Source of the DNA: Limonium bicolor
Lineage: Eukaryota > Streptophyta > Magnoliopsida > Caryophyllales > Plumbaginaceae
Assembly (NCBI GenBank): GCA_023374045.1
Contig: CM041778.1
Span: 367,882,831 to 367,946,830, forward strand
Reading direction: 5' to 3'
Length of the DNA stretch: 64,000 nt
The notes under the pieces are model-generated. The model saw only the letters and a list, made by a program, of their open reading frames with translations. It searched no databases and was not told the origin of the DNA. Position 1 is the first letter of the stretch, and each line of letters starts with the position of its first letter. Shown in pieces: positions 23,841 to 35,594 of this stretch. The position numbers and the translations under genes were made by a program.

Positions 23841-25186
23841 TTATCCCAAATTCTCAAGGGAGTTCTGAGTAATTTACACTTATTAGAGATTATTATTGTA
23901 CGTGAACGTCTTTTCAGACTAATACTACGTCGACTATAGATCGGCTTATATAAACATACATATACGAGTAATGGGATGAAGTTGTTGTTATCTAATATAA
24001 TACACTTAGTATTATACTTATATACATATTAACCTAAGTAAAACACTTAGGTACGAGACACGACTATGTCTGTCTCTAGAGCTTGGATCTCGAACATGAA
24101 TATGTGACCTAGATATCCTCTAGGTATGCGTAAGACCCTTAGGGCAGCTATATAATGAATGGATATTCCATAACCTAATATTATACTTTAGGTAATTGAT
24201 TAACCTTAATCATATAATGGAATCTTATTATACAATTATAAATCCAGTATCTCCAACTACTGGTTGCGCATAGTGATCACTTGAGCGTTTACCCGGATCA
24301 GGTTCTACTCTATTTAAATCCATACGAGCCTACATAGATCGTTGGTCAGAGGGTACTGCTGTTGGTACACGATCTTTACCACCAATTAAATGACGCCTTC
24401 AAGGCAAAGAGGAAGTCTCGATATCTTATAACTTTGGCCAGAGTGCACTACTATTTGTGCCAGCAGGATGACTGTCCATCAATGAATATAATTACGGGTG
24501 ATCCTAAATTGACACCCAATATACGATGAGGAATACAATATGATGAGGACCTGAGAGGTCGGCTGTGTATAATAAATATCAGATCGTTCACTAAACAACT
24601 ACACGTTCCATTGCTTTATCTCGTTACTGTTGTTATATGTATTGTGTGTTTGTGAAATGTAGTGACTGCACTGGTTGTATTTAAATACTATACATCCATG
24701 TATTTACAGTTTTATTATATCTGAAAACCGGTACAGCATGTAATTAATCTAATGCTAAGACGACTAAGACAACTTATGTGACCAATAGGGTCCAAAAAAT
24801 TCATACCTAGCAATACTCAGCGTTTTTCGCTGAGCCTCCACGGTGTTTGTCAGGTTAATGATCAACCCTTGGGGTAGTCGACGACGCTTTTATATACCAC
24901 ACTTTTTAGAACTAGGTTGTAATCGGTATGTTGAAAACATTGGGAATATTTAGATGTCACTTGCCATATGTATCAGTTTATACTTAAGATGATGTAGTAG
25001 ATATCTCGTTCATCACTGCGTTTATTATTATCGTTGTTTTATTATATTCGTTACTGCTCCTTTAATAACATGGGCGAGTAATGCATGTGACACCCAAGTG
25101 AGGATTATTTTTATTTAACTTCTATTGTAAGACATTTTTAATTATGTTACAAGAGAGATTATTACGAGTTAACGTGGGGGTGTTAC
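23841..25186 (+). other. Probable LTR remnant of an older Gypsy element
   Basis: There are no genes. A perfect small hairpin, CTCAGCG-TTTTT-CGCTGAG, lies at 24816-24834, and the stretch ends GGGGGTGTTACA at 25175-25186, like a Gypsy LTR end. TGTGACACCC near 25088 resembles a start. No primer-binding site that I recognise follows. It was contiguous with 1-2933 before the MITE and LARD-1 insertions. Confidence 0.35.
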
Positions 25187-26700
25187 ATGACTGGTGTGAA
25201 CCCTTGAGGTCTTGGATAAATGTACTCAAAGGACCGTAGACTTAGTGTCCTTTGTCTTATGATCGGCGTGAACCTTTGGGGTAGTGGATTTCTCCCTTAT
25301 CAATCATTAGCATTGTGAGTATCACTCATTTAGAATGATCATTGATATTATTTCATCTTATATTTGATTATTAATGTTACGTGTTCTGTAATGATATTGT
25401 ATGTTATCTAGTTAGTTTTGGGTTATATATTGTATTATACTGTATTTATAATATTTGTTACACACAAATATAGATAGTTTTGGTATACAAATGATGTTAG
25501 CTCTTATTTTATTTATTATTTTTGGTACTTTATGTTTAGTGGTCTTTATCTGTGTTAGCGTGAAGTTTTTTTACTTTGGGCAGGTATTGTATGTTGTATA
25601 TTTGTAGTATTATTTAATATATTCTTGATTATCATTTAATGAGATGATATAGATATGGTAGTTGACGTTCATTCTATCAAGCTTGTCCTATTAGAATTTA
25701 ATCGTTTCATAGCTGATAACTTATGAGATTGATTAGAGATTTATGGATATAATATCTTTTTATATGAGTAATTTATCAAGTTTTAGATCTATTGTGGTTT
25801 GTAATGTTATTAACCATTGTGGAGTTATGCTAGGTTACTTTGTCTGTTAGCAAGATTTGTAATTGATTTATGAGTGTGTGATATTTATAGGGCTTATAGT
25901 GGAATTTTCATTCTTAGGTTGTGATTTAATGGATTTTATTTGATAATTGTGAATATTAATGGTGATAGCAAATTGAGTATGAATGGTGAGTTGTGTATCG
26001 ATCAGATTTCGATCGTATATCCTTTACTTTAAATGGTGAGTTTTCTTTTCTATACATGTTGGTTTATATTTTCATCTTATCTAGTATGGTCTTACTTAAT
26101 CATTAAACCTTTCTATTAGTCTCTTATCACATCTGAATTTAGATGTTGGAGTATCAAACTTACATGTTTGGATCTTGAATCTGGATTGTATGAGCAATTT
26201 TGTTGGGTATTATATTCTGTATAATATCCAAACAAAATGATTTTACACGGTGTAGCAACAACTTACTTAGTTTTGCTGATTACGTGACCCCTTTCTTTAT
26301 GGTTTGTGATTTATGGTTGTAGGTGATAGCGGAAGTTTGTCTTTGGGCTGATAGGGATTGTGGAAGACTTAGTAGTGGCTAGTAGTAACAGTGTTCTGAG
26401 AAAATCTATTTCTAGAATTGGTAGAGTGTTAGTTCCAGAAGGTTGTGCCAGTAAGACGAATTTTTAAAGGTATAGATTGAAACAAGATTTACGATATAGT
26501 ACTACTTTGTGGTTGTGTGGCGGTAATACCCCATCAAGTTTTATTTACTTCCGTTGTGACAGTGTAGGAGTTAGGCTTGGTTGGAAAACAGGGTCTTACA
26601 AGATTATCATAATCAATTTCATCTTCTGAAGTTGTTCCCATGGTATTTCATAGATAACTCATTAGTGAGGTCATTGATTAGGGTTGATTCCTAGAATCTT
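25187..26700. other. Unassigned AT-rich sequence
   Basis: I see no gene. The word GTGAACC(C)TT recurs near 25195 and 25268, echoing a related word near 24870. GGGTCTTACA at about 26590-26600 reads on the minus strand as an LTR-type start (TGTAAGACCC), so another degraded LTR border may lie here, next to the truncated end of Copia-1. Confidence 0.3.
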
Positions 26701-27520
26701 GACTTTCTTATTTGAGAGATGTGAGAAAAGCGCATTCGAATTTCAAAGTTTCAGTACTCATTCTGTGAACAGGTGTGTGACTTACCCCATTAGTCTGTTG
26801 AATCTCATTGTCGGAATCGCCTTCTTCTACAACAACACCACTAAATCGCTCTTTCCATTGTCTTCTTTCTAGTGCATAGGAAACCGTGAACCCAATAACA
26901 ATCTTCGTACTTATGACATAACTTCTTGCATTTTGAGCATCTGATTTTCTTTGAATCCTTCTTTCCCTGGTTGTTAAATAATCTATTGAGGTTGAAGATG
27001 AAGGAGTGCGAGAAAAACTAAGAGTTCCGATTCTGGACCCCGTGCTTTGTAGGCTTGACGTTGTAATTTTTCTTGCCTCGGCATTGAGTAAACTCATTTG
27101 AGGCAGGGAAGTGGGTCTATCATCAAGACATGGCTTCGAAGTCCTTTTATGAATCGTTCAAGCCATCAGAAGGTCAAAGATCTGCTCATTTTCAAAAATA
27201 CAATTGATTTGTTATGTCACACCGCAAGAACAGGTAGGCATGACCAATTTTTTTTTTATGTTGATTCCATATGTGAATCCAACGGTGCCCTTCCTGGGGC
27301 AAAGCATAGAGTCTGCTGCTAATTGGTTGCTCGAAGCATTTACTGAGATTTTTCCAGACATCCACTACCGTTGTGAGGTAAATGATCGATTCTCGTATGT
27401 TTTCTTCCAAGACGGTAAAGACCCAAGCGATTACCATTATGTTGGCTTTATCCCAGGCTATCTTCAGGCTTCCTTGATAGTTATCCCTCGTTACAGTTCT
27501 ATTCAAGAATCCTAGTTGTT
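26700..27520 (-). pseudogene. gag: Copia-1 gag, truncated and frameshifted
   Basis: On the minus strand the segment 27506-27192 has the Copia gag core: a Trp-Asp-x-x-Asn start, MVIAWVFTVLEENIRESIIY, a VWKNL word and a Phe-x-Gln. The next segment (27097-26708) carries Ser/Thr-rich linker sequence. In a shifted frame at 26939-26898 it carries a complete CX2CX4HX4C zinc knuckle (Cys-Ser-Lys-Cys...His...Cys). Gag would form the virus-like particle and bind RNA. Protease and pol are missing, because the element is truncated on its 3' side near 26.6 kb. Confidence 0.75.
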
Positions 27521-27624
27521 CCTAGTCGTTATGCCAACTTCAAAGTTGCGTTTCCAGCTTGAAAAACTGACTTCCTTGAACTGGCTCTTGAAAACCATTT
27601 CAGGATGGTTTGAAGCATGAAGAC

Positions 27625-28139
27625 TAGGGATGGAAATGGGTGATGGGTACCCGTTTTCATCTGACCATCTGACCCACTAAAATGGGTGAAAAACGGTGAT
27701 GGGTGAAACGGGTGCGGGTGACGGGTCAGGTAAACATTTTCCACCCGGTCACCCGATGCGTTCACCCGACCCGTCACCCGCATGTATGTGTTATTGAACA
27801 AATATGGGTATATTTTTAGTATTTTGTTGGTTAGTACTTTATGTTTTGAGTTTTTATTGACATCTATGGATGTAGTTTGTATTACTGAACAAATATTGGT
27901 GTATTTTTATTAAAAAACTAAGTTTATATAGATGTTAAAGACTAAAAATGCTAGTTTGAAGAAGAAAAAAAACGGGTGATGAGTTCACCCGTTTCACCCG
28001 CATCACCTGCGGGTGATGGGAGAAAGGAGTGATTGGTGATGGATTTGCGGGTGACGGGCCGAGTCGGATGATGCAGGTGAAAAAGGGTGACGGGTCGATG
28101 GACCATTACCCGACCCGAACCCGACCATTGCTATCCCTA
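27625..28139. mobile_element. hAT-type MITE (515 bp)
   Basis: The terminal repeats are TAGGGATGG on the left and the complement of CCATTGCTATCCCTA on the right, resembling Ac/Ds-type ends. The 8-bp target duplication ATGAAGAC is perfect (27617-27624 and 28140-28147). The subterminal regions are packed with GGGTGA/TCACCC and GGGTCGGGT-like words in both orientations and pair with each other. The middle is AT-rich and noncoding. It sits in the leader of Copia-1. Confidence 0.93.
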
Positions 28140-28147
28140 ATGAAGAC

Positions 28148-28598
28148 AACGCTCATCTTGTGGTCCAATAGTGGGGTCATCTGAAGTGGAAGTGTGTTAT
28201 TTTCCTTTTTCATTCGTATTGTGTTTTTCCCCTCTTTCTTCCATATTTTAGTTCAATTTTTTTTGGCATATCGGGAACAAGAAAACGGAAAACATAAGAG
28301 AAGAAAAGAAAGTGAGCGTATTGAAATTGAGTGTGTTAAGAATGGATTTTTTTGTGTGAAAATTCGTTCAGAATTACTCTAATACCATGTGTGAACCAAA
28401 TAAAGAACGTACTTTGTTTCTAGTATCATATCATTGGGTAGATGTACAGAGTACATATATAGGGAATATATAAGAGAGGAGATTACTCGGTGAGACTTTC
28501 TCTTTACATCATAACTAATAGGCCCATAATAACATGTATGTTGGATTGAGGATTGGGCTAACTATTAAGATTTTCAACAGCAATGGAGATGGGACTAA
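28148..28598 (-). mobile_element. Copia-1 leader, primer site and LTR part
   Basis: In minus orientation TGGTATTAGAG (28387-28377), a one-mismatch tRNA-iMet primer site, abuts an LTR whose plus-strand left edge is TGTGTGAACC at 28388. The LTR continues to 28598, where Copia-2 inserted, and probably resumes at 34715 and ends near 34765 (ACATAACA). Nothing else in 28148-28377 is recognisable. The partner LTR is absent. Confidence 0.6.
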
Positions 28599-28923
28599 TG
28601 TTACAATTCAAGAACTGAGAAATCTCTCTATTCCTTGAACAAACACTTATTTTAAGAGAGTAATACTTTCTCTATACAAAAGGTTATTCATTAGAGAGTT
28701 ACATTCTCTGTTAAGATGAGGATACTTATACATACCTTTGAATAAACTAATGAACGGTAATATCAATGTTGATTGTTAACTTATAGAGTGTTAACTACTA
28801 ATAGAAGAGCTAACAGCTAACATATAGTGTATATGACATTGACTCAGAAGAGCAAGAGCTAACAACTTTTAGAGTGTGTATATGACTTTGACTCAGAAGA
28901 GCTAAGTACAATATGTTGTAACA
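28599..28923 (-). repeat. Copia-2 3' LTR
   Basis: This 325-bp LTR is longer than the partner because of a ~50-bp tandem duplication: the block with TATATGAC, TTGACTCAGAAGAGC and AGCTAA is present twice near 28830-28905. Its ends are TGTTACAA...GTAACA. Confidence 0.85.
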
Positions 28924-29033
28924 CCCCTAAGTTTACGGGGATGTAAAACTTTAAAAATAAATTCTTCCTCTAGTGTGTGTTCAGACCTGTCTCGTTCCAA
29001 ACTTCTATTCAAACTGTGGACAGTCTTTTCCTG

Positions 29034-29480
29034 TTATGTCTTTGTGAGGATGTCCGCCAGTTGTAGATGTGAAGGAACAAACTTGACTTCTATCAATCCC
29101 TCTTGTATTTCCTGCTTCACAAAATGATAGTCCACCTCGATATGTTTGGTTCTTTCGTGGAACACTGGATTCATTGTTATGTGTATTGCAGACTCGCTGT
29201 TGAATTTCAGCGGTATAGGAAGAATGTCTTCCTCCAAGGTCGAGTAGGATTCAGGTTAGCCAACTAATCTCTGTTGGCTTACCGCATTGAGCGGTATTCT
29301 ACCTCTGTAGAACACAAAGCCACACTTCATTGATTTTTGGTCTTCCATGATACAAAGGTAACCACCAAACTGAATAGAGAAACCATTGATGGATTTTCTT
29401 GTATTTGGGCAGCCTGTCCAATCTACATCACAGAAGGTATTCAAACTGAAATCAGTTCTTTTATTAAAACAACAGCCCAT
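29034..29480 (-). pseudogene. Copia-2 RNase H region
   Basis: The minus-strand segments 29480-29256 and 29237-29034 carry the Copia RNase H landmarks. These are CDVDWTGCPNTRKS with the catalytic Asp region, then [19 protein letters not shown] and the terminal LADILTK. RNase H would degrade the RNA template during reverse transcription. A frameshift separates the two blocks and replaces the usual Ser-Ser-Ala-Glu-Ala-Glu motif. Confidence 0.9.
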
Positions 29481-29547
29481 GACTTGCAGTACCTATAATG
29501 TATCTTAAGGTGTGCAAGGCTTCCTTCCAGTGAAGTTCGGTTGGTTT

Positions 29548-30406
29548 TTACAAAAACTGGCTCAAACCGTGAATGGCAAAGCAAAGATCTGGCTGTGTAT
29601 GAGCTAGGAAGCTAATATTCCCTATCAGCCTTTTGTAGAGAAGAAGTTCAGATAACAGTTTACCCTCATCTTTCAATAGTTTGGTATTCAGTTCCAGAGG
29701 TGCAATAGTTGGCTTGTCTTTATCACAATGAAACTCTTTTTCAAGTCTTTTAGCATCTTCTTTTGTACAGCAATAGTACCATCTGTGGTAGATAAAATGC
29801 ATCCCAAGGAAATTGTTAACAACACCTAGATCTTTAATCTTAAATTCTAGATTCAATTTTCCTTTATTTCATCAATCATATACTTATCAACTCCTGTGAG
29901 AAGTATGTCATCCACGTACACAACTAAGAAGACAATTTTGATTTTGTTTTTCCTTACAAAGAGTGAATAGTCATTAAGAGATTGTTCTAAGCCTAAGTGC
30001 GAAAGGAAAAATCTAAGTTTCGTATGCCATTGCCTTAAGGCTTGCTTGAGACCATATAGATATTTTCTATGTCTACAAACTTGGATCCTTTGTGTAGCTT
30101 TATAACCCAAGGGTAGCTGCATGTATACTTCCTCTCTTAACTCTTCATGTAAGAAGGCATTATTTATATCTAATTGGCTGATGGTCTGATTCCTTTCGCA
30201 AGCCACGTCTGTAAGGGCATGAATTATGCTGAATTTATAACTGGCAAGAATGTTTCCAGGTGATCTATGCCATATTTGTGTGTGTACCCCTTAACAACTA
30301 ACATGGCCTTATGTCTCTCAAGGACCCCATATTCCCTATATTTTAGTTTGTATACCCACTTATATCCTATCACCATTTTCCATTGGGAAGATCTACAACT
30401 TCCCAA
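29548..30406 (-). pseudogene. Copia-2 reverse transcriptase
   Basis: From 30406 downward on the minus strand: a GYKWVYKLKYREYG block, then KGYTHKYGIDHLETF, then (30206-29853) LDINNAFLHEELREEVYMQ and the catalytic YVDD in a VVYVDDILLTG context. The thumb region follows at 29856-29548 with LGMHF and a YKRLIGNISFL block. These are the standard Copia reverse transcriptase motifs in order. Frameshifts near 30210 and 29855 and several stops make it inactive, although the YVDD motif itself survives. Confidence 0.93.
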
Positions 30407-31019
30407 GTTTTGTTTCTTTCTAAGACATCAAATTCTTCTATCATAGCCTTAATCCATCTCTCATTTTTGATAGCTTCATGAAAGTCAGTAGGTCCAATTT
30501 CTATTTTGGTAAGATCATAAGAATAACAACACACGAAAGCAGCACTATCTACACAAAGAACTATCCTATGTTCTGGTTTGACTTGAGAGCATAAACAATC
30601 AGAATCTTCTCTCTCTCAATCATGTGTTGTTCAGAAACAGAAGGATCTGCATTACTTAATCTATCATGTCAAATAGTTGAGAAAGGATTTAGAGACTTAG
30701 CTGGTTGTGGAGGAAGTTTGTCTTGCTTGCTGTTTGCATTTCCCACATTGTAGTCCTGTAGGTGTCTTGGCTTTTCTCTGGTCCTCTTTGATCTTCTCAC
30801 AAGCTGCTATTCTGTGATAGTTTGTTGTTATTCTATGACAGATTGTTGTCCAACATCATGCTGATTGCGCAAGGCTCTCTGATGTGGTTCATAACCATCC
30901 TCTGTGTCTTCAAATCAAATTCTCAAGAAGGGATGAGTAAAGATTAGCAGGGAAATTGATTTTTGTTTGTTATTCTGCACATCTTGGGGAACCTTTTCTG
31001 TTTGTCTTTCTTTGTTTTC

Positions 31020-32885
31020 TTATCTAAAGGGGAAAATGTTCTCATAAAATTTGACATCTCTATTGACAACAACTCTATTATTATCCAGATCATAGAGTTT
31101 GTAACCCTTCTTATCTGCAGCAAAGCCTAAAAAAATCCCTTTAAAAGATTTAGAAGCAAACTTATCATGAAGATCTTGGTTTTTGTGAGCAAAGACCAAA
31201 CTTCCAAAGCATCTAAGTTCATGATAATTTGGTTTATTGTTAAGCAAGATTTCATAAGGGCATTATCCTAACACACCATCCAGTGTCATCCTGTTTAAAA
31301 GATATACTACAGTACTGAGTAGGGGTGAGCATTTGAATAATTCGGTTAACTGAAATTCAAATTATAAAAAAAAATTGAATTTCGGTTAATTCGGTTAAAA
31401 ACCGAATTATCCAAATTTTGATCAAAACCGAATTAACCGAAATCCAAATTATCCAAAATCCAAAAAATATTTAAGTTGAAAACCGAACTGAAATCCAAAA
31501 TTTTCTTCAGTTTGGATTTTAATTAACTGAAATTAAAAAAAAACCAAAAATCGGTTTTATAAATCGGATATCAATTAACCGATTAAAAAAAACAAATGCA
31601 TTTTTTTGTTTCATGTTCATCATCAGCAGCAGAAATAACCATAAGCTACTAGAAAATTGTGAATTCCCTAGCTACCATTTCATCACAACAGAAACAGAAA
31701 GAACTCACTCAAACATTAGACTAGGTACATCAAACATTAGACTAGTTACATCAAACTAGAGGTGAGCAGCAATGAAAGATGTTCCAAAACAACCAGTTAT
31801 ATATAATTAATTTGATGAAAAAGAATAGTATGACATTATATAATTGAAGGATTGGAGCAATGCGAGATAGGGTTTTGAATTTTGACGTTTTGTTTGTCAT
31901 GTTTAAAGAGTATTAACTATTAAGGAAAGATTTAAGGATTTTTCTTTAAAAAAAAGTTGGGATAATTCGGTTAACCGAATTTTACAGGGTTAAAACCGAA
32001 AACCAAACCGAATTATAATTCAAATATCCAAAATTTTAAATTCGATTAAAAATCCAAAAAAATAGGTTAATTTGGATTTTGAATAAATTCACATTATCCA
32101 ATCCAAATGCTCCCTAGCAGTGAGGAAACTTTCACCCCATAATTTTAGGGGTAAAGAAGAGTGGAATAACAAACTTGTTGCAGTTTCTAAGATGTGGCGG
32201 TGTTTCCTTTCCAAAACCCCATTTTGTTATGGGGTGTGGACACATGTTAATCGATGTTTGATTACCCTAGATTTCAAGAATTCTGAGCTATCCTTGGTGC
32301 TTCCTAACTCATAAGCATTGACAATCCTAATTCCTTTGAGTTCTCTTCCATACTGAAGTTTAATCATATTAAGAAACTCTATTATATGCTTAAAGGCATC
32401 AGATTTAGCTTTGTCTAGTTGGACCCACATAGCCCTAGAATTATCATCAATAAAAGGTTATAAAGTAGGAGTATCAATCAAAAGTTTTAATCTTGTAGTG
32501 GCCTCACACATCTATGTGAACTAATCAAAGTTTTCTGTAATAGTATTGCTTTTCTAAGGAAAAGGGACACGATGGTTTTTTTTTCTCTACAACATGATTC
32601 ACACACAAACTGTCTTTTACATAAGTGCTTGTCAACAAGGCTCAAATGCTCTATTTTACTAACAGGTAGGTGTCCTAACATGTGATGCCAAAGACTTAGG
32701 GTGTCTATACAATCAAAACCAGCAACAAGTTTTTCTACAACACAGCTAGACTCTACTTCTCTTTCTTCTCCTCCATTACAACAATCAAGCAAGTAAATTC
32801 TTGAACTATGTCTCCCTATTTGGTATTCAAGCAAACTTTTTGAATCATGAAACATACAATAGGAATTAAAAATAAAGTTTTCCAC
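31020..32885 (-). pseudogene. Copia-2 integrase, split by a MITE
   Basis: On the minus strand, 32885-32487 holds the GAG-pre-integrase zinc region (LWHHMLGH, then CESC). A DDNSRAMWVQLDKAKSD segment near 32460-32400 gives the first catalytic Asp. At 32430-32227 the expected Arg-Ser-Asp-Asn-Gly around the second Asp reads RIVNAYEL, so that Asp is lost. The MITE at 31320-32116 interrupts the core. The C-terminal part resumes at 31247-31020 with ELRCFGSLVFAH and KGIFLGFAADKKGYKLYDL. Integrase would insert the cDNA; this copy cannot. Confidence 0.9.
31320..32116. mobile_element. hAT-like MITE inside Copia-2 integrase (797 bp)
   Basis: The ends are TAGGGGTGAGCATTTG on the left and CCAAATGCTCCCTA on the right, an inverted pair with few mismatches. 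The candidate 8-bp target duplications, GTACTGAG (31312-31319) and GCAGTGAG (32117-32124), agree at 6 of 8 positions. The subterminal DNA is full of self-complementary AATTCGGTTAA/TTAACCGAAT words, and the centre is noncoding. Confidence 0.85.
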
Positions 32886-33111
32886 ACATTTCTTGGGTCA
32901 ACCTAGCTACAAAAATCATATTAAAGTTGAAAAAAGAAAGATAGAGGTCATTGGTCAAGGTAATCAATTTGTCAGTTTTAACATTCCCTATAATATTCAC
33001 CTTTTGAGGATGGCCATCGAGCATACTAACAACTTGGGAATGATCTAACTGTTTGTAATTAATGAATATTGTAAGACCACAACACATGTGTTGTGATGCA
33101 CCTGAATCCAT
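32866..33111 (-). pseudogene. Copia-2 protease
   Basis: The minus-strand frame starts with MDSGASQHMC, the aspartic protease active-site motif D-S-G-A with the usual Copia continuation, followed by a VSMLDGHPQKV block. It would cleave the Gag-Pol polyprotein. The frame breaks before the integrase. Confidence 0.88.
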
Positions 33112-33428
33112 AATCTAGTCTGAAACATTTCTATCAGTAGGTTCTTTATCATTACAGCAAGAAACATGATCATGTAAAGTTTTAGTTCTAGAAATTAAAA
33201 AACTATTACCGACAAAGTTGTAGCTAGTGTTGCTCTTACTGATCCTTTCACCTCCTTCCTCTCACTTTTTGGCCATATGTGATAGAATCTGATTATTTCC
33301 ACTGCAGCGTATGTCCTGGTTGTTATCTCTCTGGAATTGGTATTGAGTTTGGTTGAGTCTTCAACAGAGCTTCCATCCCTGTTGTCGACGACATTTGCAA
33401 GAGTGGAATTTTTCCTTCCCTTGGGGTT

Positions 33429-34100
33429 TCACCAGTTGGGGGGATAACCAATTTTTATAAAGCATTTTTCTTCGGTGTGTCCCGTCTTCTGCCAGTGATT
33501 ACAGTGTAGAGAGCTTCGTCTAGAGTTTGGGCTTCTGGTTTGACACTTGGTGTTGAATATTGATGTTCTTCCTCGGAAGTCTGTGGCGAAAGAAAACATG
33601 TTTTCCTCTTGATTTCCTCCAGCCCCCACGCCCTTCTGTCGCTCTTCTTGAACAAGCAACGAGTAAATGTGTTGCACTGAGAGAAGTGGCGACATCATCA
33701 AGACATTCCCCCGTACTTGAGCATATTTAGGGTTGACGGACATGAGAAATTTAATTGATCGTTGTCACCTAATGTATTCCTTAAATTGGTCATTCCTCAT
33801 GTAAGAGCACGCGGGCAATGTGTCTGTCAAGTCAATTTCATCCCTAATGATTTCTATAATAGGATCAAACTGTGTCGTCCCCTTGCTTTATTGCTGCCAT
33901 TCTTGCTCAAGAGTGTACAGGCGTGCGACATTTTTTTTTCAAATCTAGAAATCAAATGGTTCCACACGAGTTCCACTGTGGGATTGAACACCACACTCTC
34001 AGCTATGTCACGCTCCAGCACCGTAAGCAGCCACGAGATGACCATATGGTCGCATCTCTTCCATTCTTAAAAATCTCGCCGGAGGAAAATCTTCTCTCTT
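33429..34100 (-). pseudogene. gag: Copia-2 gag
   Basis: On the minus strand 34045-33854 carries MVISWLLTVLERDIAESVVF and a VWNHLISRF block typical of Copia gag. The segment 33743-33429 has YAQVRGNVLMMSPL, a Ser-Leu-Leu-x-Gln-Glu helix and the zinc-knuckle region CNHWQKTGHTEEKC. There the second Cys of CX2CX4HX4C is replaced by Trp, which should abolish metal binding. Frames are shifted between blocks. Confidence 0.88.
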
Positions 34101-34438
34101 CACCGTCCGTCAATGAAGCCTATTTTATTCTTGGATGATAGGGCTATAGACATGTTCCTTTTCCATGCCACGAATCCGGTAGTTCCGTCGAATTTCATCC
34201 CTATGAGAAGCATGCCTAGATGCTCCGCATTCGACAAAAAGTAGGGATCATTTTTCACGTTCTAAGTCTCCAGTATATTTCGTCCTCACCCCCGCTCGTA
34301 TCAGTTGTAACTTTCTTTTTCCTTTGATCTTTACTTGACTTGTCTTCATTCCCCACCATGGTTTATCACGAAGAAATGGATCCCTCAAGATTTCGACAAC
34401 AGGGATGGAGAATATGGATCAGTGGAGCTCTGATTCCA

Positions 34439-34709
34439 TGTTACAATTCAAGAACTGAGAAATTTCACTATTCCTTAAACAAACATTTAATTTTAGAGAG
34501 TGATACTTTCTCTGTACAAAACTTTATTCATAGATAGTTACATTCTCTGTTCAGATGAGGGAACTTATACAGACCTATGAATAAATTAATGAATGGTAAT
34601 ATCAGTATTGTTGTTAACTAACAGAGTGTTAACTACTAACAGAAGAGCTAACAACTAACAAAGAGCGTATATAACATTGACTCATAAAAGCTAAATACAA
34701 TACTGTAAT
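34439..34709 (-). repeat. Copia-2 5' LTR
   Basis: This 271-bp LTR aligns with 28599-28923 but lacks the ~50-bp duplication. Its outer terminus is slightly eroded (GTAAT instead of GTAACA). The primer site, in element sense TGGAATCAGAGC with one mismatch to the canonical iMet site, lies immediately inside at 34438-34427. Confidence 0.85.
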
Positions 34710-34714
34710 ACTAA

Positions 34715-35594
34715 CGTTGGTAGAGCAGGGAAAGGAAGAAAGAAGAAACTATGAGCGGTACATAACATCAGACATATTTACAATACGGTGTGTTTTATCA
34801 ATTGTGTTTGGAACATATTCAATCCTCGATATTATTAAGGTTCCACACCCTCGTTATAGAATTTTCAGAGTGAGAGGTTCTAAAAGAACGCGCCTATTAC
34901 GCACCACCCTCTTTTCTCTTCTTCATCAGAGTTTACTCCCTACGGGAGTTGTCAGTGAATTTATCCCTGAGAGAGGGAGTCAAGAGTGGAAGAGATGGAA
35001 GTCAACAATACGGTTGTAATAGTTGTAATAGGAGTTAAGGCAGAGGTAGGGTGTACTCTCTAGCACCCGACCAATTATTGGTCCCTGAGATATTCTCACC
35101 TGAGCGAGACACACAGGAGTAGGGGCAGAGAGAATTTTCTTCTGGATGTTTACAGGGCCATGCAGTCTCACTCAGAGTCTACTTGCAGCAGGAACTTGCA
35201 GTCTCTCTCGAAGCCTACATGCATCCGGCCTCGATCAGAATGCAAGCAGAGACAGAACATTTACTCCCACGGTGCACGTCTTCTCGAGCTACAATGGTAG
35301 TAGTTGGGTGTGTGAGACTTTTGATCTTCTCCTCTTTCCCGTTCACTCTCGCTTGTATGAGAGGTGTCAGGGGCATTAACTCCGACGGATTAGATTTCAT
35401 CCAAAGTACCGCCTTCTGCATGCCGGTTGCGTCACCGAAGATTTGTAATGTCCCCCCAGACGATCCTCTAGACCAGCTACCAAAATCTCCTCTCCTTCCC
35501 TATTCCTCCTCTTCATCCCTATCACAAACGACCAGAGATAATCATTAGCAGCCTAATTCAAAAATTCCTCCCTTTTTTTAGCATAGCCCCCTCC
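34715..35594. other. Unassigned; Copia-1 LTR tail and possible LINE 5' UTR
   Basis: The first ~50 bases are probably the remainder of the Copia-1 LTR. The rest is CT- and AG-rich with no recognised coding. The part just before 35595 (CT-rich, CCTCCTCTTCATCC) could be the 5' untranslated region of the LINE. An open frame at 35183-35548 shows no motif. Confidence 0.4.

Larger units (their letters stand above)
28599..34709 (-). mobile_element. Copia-2: near full-length Ty1/Copia element, dead
   Basis: This 6.1-kb element lies in minus orientation with target duplication ACTAA (28594-28598 and 34710-34714). It has short LTRs (28599-28923 and 34439-34709), a primer site at 34438-34427 and a purine tract AACTTAGGGG next to the 3' LTR (28924-28935). 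Gag, protease, integrase, reverse transcriptase and RNase H remnants follow in Copia order. Each is interrupted by stops or frameshifts, and the integrase is additionally split by a MITE. It is inserted in the LTR of Copia-1. Confidence 0.92.

Noticed and set aside
35183..35548. 121-codon plus-strand frame before the LINE
   Set aside because: No recognisable domain, and other frames across the same stretch are also open. It is more likely LINE 5' UTR or filler.
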